Assembly (NCBI GenBank): GCA_030789695.1
Contig: CM061139.1
Coordinates: 199,923,641 to 199,987,640 of the forward strand
Reading direction: 5' to 3'
DNA from: Scilla litardierei
Taxonomy: Eukaryota > Streptophyta > Magnoliopsida > Asparagales > Asparagaceae
DNA: 64,000 bases
The notes beneath the pieces are model-generated. The model was not told where the DNA came from and did no database searches. It was given only the letters and a program-made list of their open reading frames with translations. Below are positions 22,294 to 33,600 of this stretch, piece by piece. The number at the start of each line of letters is the position of its first letter. Positions within the stretch are counted from its first letter, which is position 1. The translations under genes and the position numbers were made by a program.

Positions 22294-25200
22294 ATGTCTT
22301 TCCCCAATTTTTTAGATATGGAACTTATCTGCCTAGTGGACAGTGCATCGACGCACTCGATCCTTCAAAACATAGACTATTTCACGAGCGTAAGTAGTTA
22401 TTCTGGCCCACTGAGAACAATCTCAGGGCCAGCAAATATAATCGAAGGATCAGGGGAAGCAATTATATTGCTCCCCGGCAACACACAAATAACACTTAAA
22501 AATGCGTTATACTCCCCAAAATCCATCCGAAACCTCCTAAGTTTTAAAGACATCCGTTTAAACGGATATCACTTAGAGACGGTCGAGGAGGATAAAAGGG
22601 AATACTTGCTTGTAACGGCTCTTACAAATGGTTCAAAAACCATTGTGGAACGTTTCAAGGGACTCCCCTCGGGACTCTACCAAACAAGTATACAAACTCC
22701 AGAAACATCCATGGTGGAGTACCTGCAGTGCCCCCAAACACCAGAATTCCAACTCTGGCACAGTAGACTGGGACACCCTGGTTCGGTTATGATGTACCGC
22801 ATCATAAAGAACTCCAGGGGCATTGACCTGAAGAACCTGAAGATTCTTCAAAAAGGCAAATTCCCATGTCCACCCTGTTACAAGGGTAAACTGATCACGA
22901 GACCCTCTCCACTAAAAGTGGATGTGGAGTCTCCCAGCTTTCTGGAAAGAATCCACGGAGACATTTGTGGGCCGATTCACCCATCAAGTGGTCCGTTCAG
23001 GTACTTTATGGTCCTGATAGACGCATCAACTAAGTGGTCACATGTGTGCCTACTGTCCACCCGTAACCTAGCACTATCTAAGCTTTTAGCTCAGATAATA
23101 AAGTTACGGGCCCACTTCCCCGACCACCAGATAAAGAAACTTCGTCTGGACAATGCGGGGGAGTTTACGTCACAAGTCTTTCTAGACTATTGCCAAGCTC
23201 AGGGAATTGAAGTCGAACATCCTGTAGCGCATGTTCACACCCAAAATGGGTTAGCAGAATCTCTAATTAAGAGACTGCAATGGATCGCTCGTCCATTATT
23301 ACTTCAATCCCAGATGCCAGTGAATGCGTGGGGTCATGCAATTTTGCATGCTGCATCTTTAATAAAATTAAGACCCTCTGGAGGTCAGTCATCTTCTCCA
23401 ATGCAACTAGCACTTGGAGCCCCACCAATTGTCTCACATTTGAGAATATTTGGTTGTGCAATATACGTCCCCATAGCACCACCACAAAGGACAAAGATGG
23501 GTCCACAACGTCGCCTAGGCATTTATGTTGGGTTTGACACCCCCTCCATAATTAGATTCCTAGAACCCCTTACGGGGGGACGTCTTTAAGGCACGTCTAG
23601 AAGACTGTGAATTCGATGCAACATCGTTCCCAAGACTAGGCTCACAGACAAAGAAGCCCGAAGCTTCAGAAAGTATCACTTGGGATACAAAAACTTTATG
23701 TCACTTTGATCCGCCAACAAGCCAGTGTGAGGAGGAGGTCCTGAAGATTCTCCACATCCAAAACACTGTCCATCTCTTGCCGGACAAATTTACTGACAAC
23801 CAGAAGATTATCAAATCACACGTCCCTGCTGCTAACACTCCAGCTAGGATTGACATACCGCAAGATGGATGCAATCCGCCTGCAGCAGAAATGGTTGGAC
23901 CTCTCAAAAAGAGAGGACGACCACCGGGATCCAAGGACCAAGTCCCTCGAAAGAGCAGGACCCTTGGCAATGGTAAACAAATACCACCACAGGATGCTAA
24001 TTTAAGCCCTGCTACCCCATCTCTCCCAAACTCTCATGAAGAGGAAAAACCGGGAGAAAATGAAGTATCGATACACTATGTACGAACTGGGGAGTATTGG
24101 GACAGAAAAAGCACAACAATAGATGACACATTTGCGTGTAATATTGCCATCAACGTCGCGTACTGCGACGATGATATTGAACCACGCTCTCTGACAGAAT
24201 GTCAAAGCAGAGATGATTGGCCAAAGTGGAAAGCGGCAATAGGAGTGGAGTTGGATTCACTCACCAAACGCAAGGTCTTCGGACCAATAGTCCAGACACC
24301 AAAAGGTGTAAAACCTGTGGGTTATAAATGGGTATTTGTTAGAAAAAGAAATGAACAAAATGAGATCGTACGCTACAAAGCAAGGCTTGTAGCGCAGGGT
24401 TTTACCCAACGTCCTGGGGTGGATTTTGAAGCCACATACTCCCCAGTCATGGACGCGATCACCTTCCGATTCCTCATTGGCATAACAGCACAAGAGGGTT
24501 TAGATATGCAACTCATGGACGTGGTTACTGCATACCTATACGGCAACCTAGACCGAGACATCTATATGAGATTGCCTGACGGTTATTCTTTGCCTGCAGC
24601 ACTAAAAGAGAGAGACCGTGACATCTACTCAGTGAAACTGCAAAGATCATTATATGGTCTAAAACAATCTGGAAGGATGTGGTATAACAGACTGAGCGAT
24701 TTCCTTGCACAGCAAGGATTTAAAAACGACCCAGTCTGTCCTTGCATCTTTATAAGAGCAAAGGCAACAGGATTTGTAATAATAGCCGTCTATGTAGACG
24801 ACTTAAACCTCATCGGATCTCCTGAAGAGATCGCAAAGATTTCTAGAAGCCTGACAGAAACTTTCGAGATGAAAGACCTCGGAAAATCAAAATTCTGTTT
24901 AGGCCTTCAGATAGAGCATCTTAAAGATGGGATCCTGTTACACCAGTCAACTTACACATCGAACTTACTGAAAAAGTTTCAGATGGATAAGTGCCACCCC
25001 CTCAGCACTCCGATGGTCGTCAGATCATTGGATGTTCACAAAGACCCCTTCCGGCCGCTGGAAGAGGGGGAGGAAGTACTAGGCCCCGAAGTGCCTTATT
25101 TAAGTGCTATCGGTGCACTCCTTTACCTGGCTAACTGCACTCGCCCTGACATAGCGTTTGCAGTAAACTTACTAGCCAGATATAGTGCTGCACCTACACA

Positions 25201-25822
25201 GCGGCACTGGGCCGGAGTTAAGCATCTTCTGCGCTACCTCCAAGGGTCCATAGACTTAGGTCTATTCTACAGGAAAGGGGCATCAACTGGTTTAGTTGGT
25301 TATGCTGACGCAGGTTACAGGTCCGATCCTCATACAGAGAAGTCTCAGACCGGATACATGTTAACATACGGCGGTACTGCCATATCCTGGAGATCTGTGA
25401 AGCAGACCATGACGACCGTCTCATCCACCCACTCAGAGCTACTTACGATCTTCGAAGCAAGCAAGGAATGTTTCTGGCTACGCTCAGTGATCCAGCACAT
25501 ACTCACCTCCACCGGCCTTACGACCGGCGTACTTGCACCCACTCCACTCCATGAAGACAATGCAGCATGTATAGCCCAGCTACAGGACGGCTACATCAAA
25601 GGTGACAAGACGAAGCATATATCCCCCAAGTTCTTCTGGACGCACGACCTTCAGAAGCAAAAGCAGATTGAGGTACAGAAGATCCAATCATGTAATAACT
25701 TGGCGGATTTGCTTACCAAATCCCTGCCTACTAGTATCTTTGAGAAACTTGTATATGGGATTGGGATGAGGAGAGTGAGTAAATGTAAACTGGGTCAGGA
25801 TGAGAGAACTATGAACTCATAG
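22294..25822 (+). pseudogene. pol: Copia-A pol: protease, integrase, RT, RNase H with one frameshift
   Basis: The first frame (22294-23589) has the protease motif LVDSAS, the pre-integrase HHCC (LWHSRLGHPG, CPPCYKGK), and the integrase core with GDICGP, RLDNAGEF and QNGLAESL, giving its D, D and E. The second frame (to the stop at 25820-25822) has the integrase tail, RT with YVDDLNLIG (about 24793) and RNase H (VGYADAG, LHEDNAACI, DLLTKSLP). The frames are separated by one extra G in a run of six G at 23574-23579. This is otherwise a full-length pol with no premature stop, so the lesion is recent or a sequencing slip. Confidence 0.9.
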
Positions 25823-26132
25823 ATACATAGGAGACTGATGTATAGATTCATAGGAAATCTGCAAGCCTGAAGCTTGGTCAGATAAGGGGGAGTCAACTGC
25901 AGAGTTGTACTCTTTTCCCTTGGCTACAGGTTTTTTCCCACTGGGTTTTCCGTAGTCAAGGTTTTGACGAGGCAACCTCGTTGACTCTGGATCCTGAAGT
26001 ATCCACCCCTTGACACATCCCCAAAACAGGGGAAGTTATGGGTTAACTGTTCTTTCTTTAACAAGATAGTTACCCTAACTCGGATCCTGAAGAATCCACC
26101 TCTTATTTCAATGTTGATTGGATAAGGGGAAG
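25823..26132 (+). other. Copia-A 3' untranslated region and polypurine tract
   Basis: The region ends with the purine tract GATAAGGGGAAG (26121-26132) directly before the LTR. A second tract, GATAAGGGGGAG, lies near 25880. No gene is seen. Confidence 0.75.
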
Positions 26133-26252
26133 TGTTATGAATAGGCCCATTGGGCCAATTGGGTATCCAACCCACTATTGAAAGATATAAATACATGGGT
26201 AGGGGGCTCTTAACCCCTTACACCTATTTCTCCCTAAATTCCCTTCACAACA
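26133..26252 (+). repeat. Copia-A 3' LTR
   Basis: This 120-bp LTR looks identical to 9239-9358 over its whole length and is followed by the target duplication attac. Confidence 0.93.
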
Positions 26253-26596
26253 ATTACAATCTTAATCATCTCAAAAAAAAGGATTGCAACAATTAATAAG
26301 AAAAGAAAGAGAGGCCTTATGGCCTTTACATCATGGAATACACAAATCTGATACAATGGAAGTTACAAGGAGATGCAACCTAAGAGTATTCCTCTGGAAG
26401 AGTCCTGTCTCTAGTGGATCATGTTACGCTGGAACTAGGATCTGCAAAAATGCCTTTAGAATCTGACGGACGTTGCATTAAAAACACAAATACAATGTCT
26501 GTCAGTGAGGGTTACTCATGTAGGTTCCCAAACATCAATCTCATTTAAATAATAAAAATAGTTTAGCATGATAATAACTTTGTCTACTATCAGGAT

Positions 26597-26690
26597 GAAG
26601 GCATGTGAGCATAGTAAAGTGTAATGTACATAGCAAAGTGAGGTGAACATGGCAAAGTGTAGTGTACAGAGTAAAGTGTAGTAAGCATGG
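26597..26690. repeat. Short tandem repeat in the solo LTR
   Basis: About five units of 18-19 bp on the pattern CATGGCAAAGTGTAGTGTA. Their reverse complement resembles the TGTACAC...CTTGCCATG repeats in the TR-GAG LTR at 57935-58230, so the repeat is shared by the two LTR families. Confidence 0.7.
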
Positions 26691-26995
26691 CAAAGATATA
26701 TATAAAAGCATGGTAAGAGCGTAGCTAACAGTTTACACAATCTATGGTAGCAATAGCGGAAAGTAAAGAGAGTGCCAAACAATACTTAATCTAGTGACTA
26801 GTCCAATGTCGGAGGGCAGAAGAAACTACAATTATATCCAAACCAACGGGAGCTACCCGCGGCTCTATACCCACTAACCCCATCCGGGCGACGGTCGAAT
26901 TTACCGGTGGGGTGAAATCCAGCATTCTGCACTCTACTACAATGGACTACCCCACCCATAGTGTCATTGTATGTCCATATCATTCAATGTATGCC

Positions 26996-27064
26996 ACATG
27001 TGCCCAATATTCTGTAAATGCCCCGAGGGCCCAATGTTCTGTATATGTCCCGAGGGCCCAATAT
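26996..27064. repeat. Triplicated 30-bp repeat in the solo LTR
   Basis: About three units built on GAGGGCCCAATATTCTGT. This is local tandem duplication inside LTR sequence; function unknown. Confidence 0.55.
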
Positions 27065-29384
27065 TCATTTTATTATGAATTGACATTCCAAAGATGGTGT
27101 AGCACAAGCAATGATATTTGCATGCAATAAAGCATTTTGGACATATAGATGAGGTAAAAGGCATTCTTACACCATACAACAGTTAGAAGCAATTCAAATT
27201 ACAACATACACAGTTTAAAGCCACCAAAAGAGCCTTAAGGCTAGAAAATATTGAAACATCTTAACTAAATGCCATAAGAAAGCACCACTTCAAAAACAGA
27301 CTTCGAAGCATCACGACCAAATGAAGCTGTGGTCTAACCAATGCAATACTTTTTAGTTTTTTTTTTGTTATACATATATATATGAAATAGTTCAATTTAT
27401 TATGCACACATATATAGCAATGCGCTGCAAAAATTATGTGTCCACAAATTATGCTAACCTATGAAAGAATAGTTTATGGACAACTATCAATTATCATATC
27501 AAATGCATATAGCTTCTGACAGAGAACCTATGATTTGGGGGCATAAACATGTGTCCTACGTATCATGTAAGGAAACTGAAAAAGAAAAATGAACACAAAG
27601 ATTAAGTCGTCCTAAAGTGTTAACCCCAAATTCAATTGGTCTTACATGAATTACTCAGATTGCTGAATAATGCATTAATTTTAAAGGAGCATGCAGATAT
27701 GTCTTATGGTTATTGGAATAGATAAAGGCAGTATCAACAGTGAATAAATCACCTGGGAAGTGGGGAGGACTGACATTTACAAGATTATAATTTATGCATG
27801 TTATAGTTTAGCACTCAATAGTTTACCTGCATGGTGAAATCGGTAGTATGTGTGACGCATGCAACTTAATTAATATAGTGCCCACGACTTAAAATGCATA
27901 CAATTTAATATAATGCATATATCATGGAATCATGCACAGTTTATATAGAGTCTCTACTTATGGATGAATCCCGAATCGAGTAAAATTAAAATTAAGCTTA
28001 GGGAACCCACTTTACGTTGTGTGGATCCGAGGAGGAGGAGATCGGACTCGTGAGTCGTTCATCAGGGGATTGAGGCGACTCAATTCGCCGTGCCTCAGCA
28101 TTTTCGCAGCCACGATAAAAGGAAGAAGAGCTCGGCTCACGCTCGTCGTCCCATGAAGACGCGAGAGGAGGAAGAGAACTCGGCTCGCGCTTGCGTCGCT
28201 TACCCGAAGAGTAGGAGGCCCGACCTCCTTGGTGGCCAGATGTGGAGCAAGGGGTTCGGCCTCCTTGGGTTTGTTGGAAATGGGAGGGGAAAGAGAGTGA
28301 GAAGGAAAATGAGATGTAGTTGGCGAGTTTGGTTTCGGCATTGCCACGACTCTGATGGAGGGCGTCAGCGAGCGGGGGAGGAGACGAAGGCCTAGGTGGT
28401 TGCATGGTGAAGGTGATCGAGGTGCCGGGGCTCACTGACGGTTAGCGGCGATAGGCCGCGGGATCGTCAGAGTTGTGATGGAAAGGAGGAGAAGAGAATG
28501 AGGAGGAGAAGAGCTTGGGTTTTAGAAATGAAGGGAAATGCAAAAATTTGATGTGATCTTTCTTTTTCCCCTCTCCCCTGCATGTGTGTTGTGTGTGTAG
28601 TGTTGTGTGTGTTGCCGATGGGTGTATTTTGAAGTGGGATAAAATTTGTGATGTGTTTTGTTTTTGGCTTGGCTTATACAATGAAAGCAATGTACTGAAG
28701 CTGCCCCTTTTCCTGCGTGAGTGGTTGTGTGTGAGCTGTCAATTGAAGAGAGTGGAGGAAATAGAAGGAAATACTTGATTTGGTGCAAGAATTATGGAGG
28801 AAAAGATGTGATCATGGACAGGGAACCGTGGAGCAAATCATGGAGGAGATTTGTGATATGAGAGATGAGTTAATCCATTAAGATTGGTAGGTTAAGATTT
28901 GATTTGAACAATCCATTGATATTTAGAATTAGGTTTGTTAAGATTTGTTAGTATTCATTAAGATTTATTAAGATTAAATCTGATTTAGAAAATCTAACTA
29001 GTTAAGACATTTGAATTAATTAGGATAAGTAGGTTATGATTTGATTTAGAAAATAATCTAGTTAGAAGAAATCGATTTGGTTAAGATTTAGGTTAGGATA
29101 AGATCTGATTATGAAATCAGTTTAGTTAGGACTATTAGATTTGTTTAAGATTTATTAAGGAAAATCAAGATATTTAGAATTATTAGGATTTAGATAGCTA
29201 GTATAATATTCAGTTAAGATATTTTGATTGGAGTGATCGATTTGATTAAGATTCTATTTGGAAAATCGATTACTATAAATAATTTGATTTGATTTGATTA
29301 AGGAGAAACCAATTTAAAAATATTCAAATAATTAATCAATAGAAATACATACGAAATACGTACATATGGAAACATGTTGTTACA

Positions 29385-31019
29385 GTAGCAAAGAATCCTC
29401 AACAAAATGGCATGGTCGAGAGGATGAATATAACTCGTATGGCGAGGGCTAGATGCATGAGGCTTCATGCATGGTTGCCAAAGTCTTTTTGGGTGGAGGC
29501 CGTTAATAATACTTGCTATGTAGTGAATAGATCGCCTTCAAAAGCTCTTAACCTTAAGGTGGCCGAAGAGGTGTGGAGTGGCAAGGAAAAAGATTACACT
29601 CTTCTAAAGGTGTTCGAGTGCCCGGCTTACACACATGTTCCATATGATGAAAGGTCAAAGCTTGATGCTAAGTCACATAAATGCATTTTCCTTTGTTTTG
29701 AAAAGGAAGTGTAGGGGTACAAGCTTTGGGATCCAGTCAATATGAAAAAAATGTGCATTATGGATGTTGTGTTTGATGAGGCTACTATGCTATCAATGTA
29801 TCTTGAAGATCAACAAGATGGAGATATCAAAGGCAAGAAAGTGGCACAAGAAGTCTCATTTGAATTGGATGACTTGGGAAGAACTCAAACTTCACAATGG
29901 AAAAGAGGGAGTTCAAGCCATGTCGGGAGCAAGAGATCTCTCAAGAAGAGCCATATAGCATTGCTCAAGGAAGGACAAAAAGAACCACAAAGCCACTTAA
30001 TAGGCTCGGATGGGGGCAAGTGGAAGAGGTCATTATGCTCTTGCCATTAGTGGTGGTGAGCTCAGTTCATTTCAAGAGGCTAGGTATTCATATGAAAGAT
30101 AAGAATGGTTAGAGGCAATGATGGAGGAGATGAAATCTCTCCACAAGAATTCCATGTAGGAGTTGGTGCCTAAACCAAAGAACCGTAAACTGGTGGCTTA
30201 CAAATGGATCTATAGGGTGAAGAAACCTTTGCATGAAAAGGACAAACCAACTTTCAAAGCAGGTTGGTGGCGAAGGGGTACTCACAAAAGGTTGGCAAAG
30301 ACTATGATGAGATATTCTCCATGGTGGTGAAGCATACTTCTATTAAGATACTCGAGCCTATGGTGACAAAGTTCAACATGGAGCTTGAACAACTTGATGT
30401 GAATACGGCTTTCCTTCATGGTGAGTTGGAGGAAACAATTTACATGTCACAACCGGAAGGGTTCATAGAAGTCTACAAGGAAGATTTTGTTTGTCAGTTG
30501 AAGAAGTCTCTCTATGGGCCCAAGCAATCGCCAAAACAATGGGACAAATGCTTCAACTCCTTCATGTTGCATATCAAATACTCAAGGATTGAGTATGATT
30601 GTTGTGTTTGCTACACGGCCATTGATGATGGTTCTCTTATCATGTTACTTCTCAATGTAGATGACATGCTAATTTCATGTAAACACAGTTAATGGTGGTT
30701 GAGCTCAAGTCTAAGTTGACTAGTTGAGTAAAGAGTTTGATATGAAGGACCTTGGGGCAGCCACAAAGATTTTGTGCATGTAGATAAGGATAGATAGAGA
30801 TGCTAGAAAGTTGTGGTTATAACAAAAGAGGTATGTCTCTAAAGTGGTGGAGAGAGATGGCATGAAGGATGGAAAACCGGTCTCTACACCACTTGCTTCT
30901 CATTCTACTTTGAGCAAAGAACAATGTCCAAAGACGATGGAGGAAATTGAGAAGATGAAAGCAGTACCGTATGTAAATCGGTAGGATGCTTGATGTATGC
31001 CATTATATGCACAATGTCG
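29385..31019 (+). pseudogene. Tork-like copia, piece 2: integrase end and reverse transcriptase
   Basis: Integrase resumes with QQNGMVERMN at about 29400, then the RARCMRLHAWLPKSFW region. Reverse transcriptase follows (TFKAG near 30250; LDVNTAFLHGELEE at about 30390; the catalytic motif is altered to NVDDML at about 30655). Several frameshifts and stops (29712, about 30050, about 30260, 30690) make it inactive. It breaks again at 31019, where Copia-B is inserted with target duplication tgtcg (31015-31019), and the frame continues at 38902. Confidence 0.85.
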
Positions 31020-31626
31020 TGTTGGATATGGAAGACGTTTGTACACCCTTGTGGGGGATGTACGAGGGATTACGGACCTCGAACGTCGCGTACACAAAGT
31101 CGTGTGCAAAGGGAATCTGTTCCCTTGCGGAGAGGATCTCTGGATGAGCGGGAAAGTCGCATTATATATGCATAAGTGCATGCGACATATGGCTAATAAA
31201 GGGGGAATATCTTAAGCTTATGTTGTACCATGCATATGGTACAACTTAAGCTTATAATGTGACATGTATCATGGTACACCTTAATTAAGTTGTTCCAAAG
31301 GAACAACTTACCCTAAAATAACTACCTTGGGGGCTATAAATAAGACCCAAGGGTAGCCATTTTGATTACACCTTTTGCATGAAATTCATGCATGCATCTT
31401 CATCCTAGCGAAGCTCTGCAGAAATATTTCCTCTCCCTCTATCCAAGTTCTTAATCTAAAGTAGAGATTTAGATTGTGGATTTAGTAGCCTTACTCCGTT
31501 CGTGAGTAGACTCGATCCGTCGTGGCGAATCCGAAGGCGAAGTTCGTAGACTACCGTGCAGCATACGCAAGCGTAAGTCTAAACTTCATATTATCGATCC
31601 TAACTCTGTTTTGGCAGGATCCTACA
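31020..31626 (+). repeat. Copia-B 5' LTR
   Basis: The LTR begins TGTTGGATATGG and ends GATCCTACA. Its U3 region holds two perfect hairpins: a 10-bp stem GTTGTACCAT with loop GCAT (31222-31245) and an 11-bp stem TAAGTTGTTCC with loop AAA (31286-31310). A TATA box (TATAAATA, 31335-31342) follows. Confidence 0.93.
31335..31342 (+). promoter_or_regulatory. TATA box of the Copia-B LTR
   Basis: TATAAATA lies about 25 bp after the second U3 hairpin, at the expected promoter position. Confidence 0.6.
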
Positions 31627-31640
31627 TTGGTATCAGAGCC
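31627..31640 (+). promoter_or_regulatory. Copia-B primer-binding site
   Basis: TTGGTATCAGAGCC directly follows the LTR and matches the standard initiator methionine tRNA primer site of plant copia elements. Confidence 0.9.
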
Positions 31641-32124
31641 ATATGGGTTCGCCCCGGTCAAACCACCGCCCCGTCGAAACTATGAACGAGTCGTTGTCTT
31701 TTTCACGAATGGGTCTCCTACTATTACGGATATAGTACGAACGCTTCGTGACGGAGAGAACGCAGCGGTTGTTCTTTTCACGTTAGGGTCTCCTATCATT
31801 ACGGATATGGTAGGAACTCTCCGTGACGGGAAGAACCGACCGTTCACATAGTATGTTATTTTTCATTTTTGGCACACGGCCATTAGGAAATAACTAATTT
31901 CTCGACGAACGGGTGCTTCATCGACGAACGGGTGCTTCATCGAGGAAGATTATGGTAGTTATTTCCATCGGGTAAGAGGAAATTTGGTGCATGTGCACCA
32001 TGGCCAAATGGGCTATGAAGGCCATGCACCCCCTCTCCCCATGCGGAGGGGGTTGGCTACGGCCAATAACCACCGGCGACCACCCCATCAAGGGGGAGGA
32101 ATAAGTGCGGCAACCCCATTCAAA

Positions 32125-32650
32125 GGGGGTGGCCGGCCATGGCCAAAGGGGCCATGGCCGGCCAACGCCAAATGGCCTTGGCCATGGCCGGCCATGGCCA
32201 AGCCATGGCCGGCCAAGGCCAGGCCGGCAGTGGCCGGCCAAGGCCAGGCCGGCAGTGGCCGGCCTTGGCCAAGGCCTGCCGGCCAGGCCGGCCTTGGCAG
32301 TGGCCAGGGCCGGCCCTGGCCGGCCTGCCGGCCCTGGCAGAGGCCAGGGCCGGCGCCCTGGCCTCAGGCCAGGGCCTGGCCGAGGCCAGGGCAGGAGCCC
32401 TGGCCCCGGCCAGCGGCCAGGCCGCCCTGGCAGAGGCCAGGGCAGCGCCCTGGCCTCAGGCCAGGGGCCTGGCCGCCCTGGCAGAGGCCAGGGCAGCGCC
32501 CTGGCCTCAGGCCAGGGCCTGGCCGAGGCCAGGGCAGGAGCCCTGGCCCCGGCCAGTGGCCTGGCCGGCCGGCCCTGGCAGAGGCCAGGGCCTGGCCGGC
32601 CCTGGCCGGCCCTTGGCCAAGCCCCGGCCAGGGCAGAGGCCCTGGCCGGG
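32125..32650. repeat. GGCC-dense low-complexity island
   Basis: About 500 bp are made almost entirely of GGCC, GGCCAGG and CCTGGCC words, with internal direct copies (for example two copies of a stretch of about 60 bp near 32420 and 32485). GGCC is self-complementary, so the RNA would fold into many alternative stems. Confidence 0.85.
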
Positions 32651-32867
32651 AGAAGTTGCATTTCGAAAAATTGGTCGACCAATTTGGTGTTATTGGTCGA
32701 CCAATCTGGCAGAAGGCCTGAGTCGATTGCAAACTTGCCTACTGACCCATACGGGGTGACAAAAGGCATTGGCCAAACTCGAATGTGCCAATTAGCCCAT
32801 ACGGGGCTAACCACAGTGCCGACTAGTTCATACGGGACTAACGTTTTAATGAAGTTTTTTTTAACTT

Positions 32868-33104
32868 GGGCTCTACTCCTTGAAGACTAGCCATAGTGCT
32901 CTACTTCATGCGAGATTAGCTAAGTCATTGTGCTCTACTCTACGGAGATTAGCCAATGTACTTATGTAATTGTGCTCTACTCCTTGAAGATTAGCCGTAA
33001 TGCTCTACTTCATGTGAGATTAGCCATGTCATTGTGCTCTACTCCACGGAGATTAGCCAATGAACTTATGACGTTGTGCTCTACTCTACGGAGATTAGCC
33101 AATG
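32868..33104 (+). repeat. Tandem GTGCTCTACTC array
   Basis: About seven units of 29-42 bp of the form GTGCTCTACTC, a short variable part, then GAGATTAGCC. Alternate units resemble each other more closely, which suggests duplication of a two-unit block. Confidence 0.8.
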
Positions 33105-33141
33105 TATTTTAAATTCGTTTTGAAAAATACGTTTTCAAAAA

Positions 33142-33449
33142 CGCTTTTCCGCTGCAAAGTACTATAAGAGTACTAACATTTGATAAAGTGAGGGAGAAAT
33201 ATCGAAAGTTACTCTAGATGGTGATTGGAAACATAGTGACCTTTCCGATTCTAGAGTAACATCTTCAATATTTTTCGAAAGTAACTTATCAAATACTCGT
33301 TTTCCGCTGCTAGTACTATAAGAGTACTATTGTTTGATAAGTGATGGGGGAATATTGAAGGTTGTTCTAGATGGTGATTGGAATCATAGAGACCTTTTCG
33401 ATTCTAGAACAACATCTTCAATATTTTTCGAAAGTAACTTATCAAATAT
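33142..33449 (+). repeat. Tandem duplication of a 155-bp hairpin unit
   Basis: Two adjacent copies each hold a stem: GTTACTCTAGA / TCTAGAGTAAC (33208-33218 with 33250-33260) and GTTGTTCTAGA / TCTAGAACAAC (33361-33371 with 33403-33413). The two differences between the left arms are matched by complementary differences in the right arms. Confidence 0.85.
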
Positions 33450-33600
33450 AATATAATTCCAAGTGGGATTTGAATTTTTAGAACTATCCAAATGGGATAC
33501 TCTATTATCATTTCAAGTGGGAGTTATATTTTAAGAATTTTTATGCAATGTTTTGATCGAACCTTCGGTTTTGTGTTTTTTGCAGCATTTTAAAAGTAAA

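Larger units (their letters stand above)
9239..26252 (+). mobile_element. Copia-A: full-length Ty1/copia element with 120-bp LTRs
   Basis: It is bounded by two 120-bp LTRs (9239-9358 and 26133-26252) that look identical to me, and by a perfect 5-bp duplication attac (9234-9238 and 26253-26257). The order is LTR, GC-rich leader, gag, protease-integrase, RT-RNase H, purine tract, LTR. A 10.2-kb gypsy element is nested in its leader (10793-21039). Identical LTRs and mostly open coding regions indicate recent insertion. A second family member starts at 54002. I do not assign a copia lineage. Confidence 0.92.
26253..29384 (-). mobile_element. Solo LTR of a gypsy element, right part
   Basis: This is the continuation of the LTR at 9054-9238 after Copia-A (26253-26257 is the attac duplication). 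It ends TTGTTACA, followed by target duplication gtagc. On the minus strand it begins TGTAACAACATG..., like the TR-GAG LTR start at 55147. It holds short tandem repeats at about 26597-26690 and 26996-27064, a GC-rich block near 28010-28400 with chance ORFs on both strands, and an AT-rich stretch rich in AAGATT repeats at 28860-29330. No gene is supported. Confidence 0.85.
31641..33600 (+). other. Copia-B leader with structured repeats
   Basis: This is an untranslated leader of nearly 2 kb between primer site and gag. It contains a GGCC-dense island (about 32125-32650), a tandem array built on GTGCTCTACTC (about 32868-33104) and a tandemly duplicated hairpin unit (33142-33449). Long ORFs on both strands over the island (31918-32814 on minus; 31984-32721 and 32105-32890 on plus) arise from its composition and are not genes. 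Confidence 0.7.

Noticed and set aside
22157..22313. Intron joining Copia-A gag to pol
   Set aside because: There is an acceptor-like TTTTTTAG, but no GT donor upstream of the gag stop that keeps the frame.
23574..23580. Programmed -1 frameshift at GGGGGGA in Copia-A pol
   Set aside because: The heptamer fits a slippery site, but the downstream frame needs a +1 shift; a -1 shift reaches a stop within a few codons.
31918..32890. Long ORFs of 200-300 codons on both strands in the Copia-B leader
   Set aside because: They follow from the GGCC-repeat composition, overlap on both strands, and encode only Pro/Gly/Ala/Trp/Arg runs without a domain.
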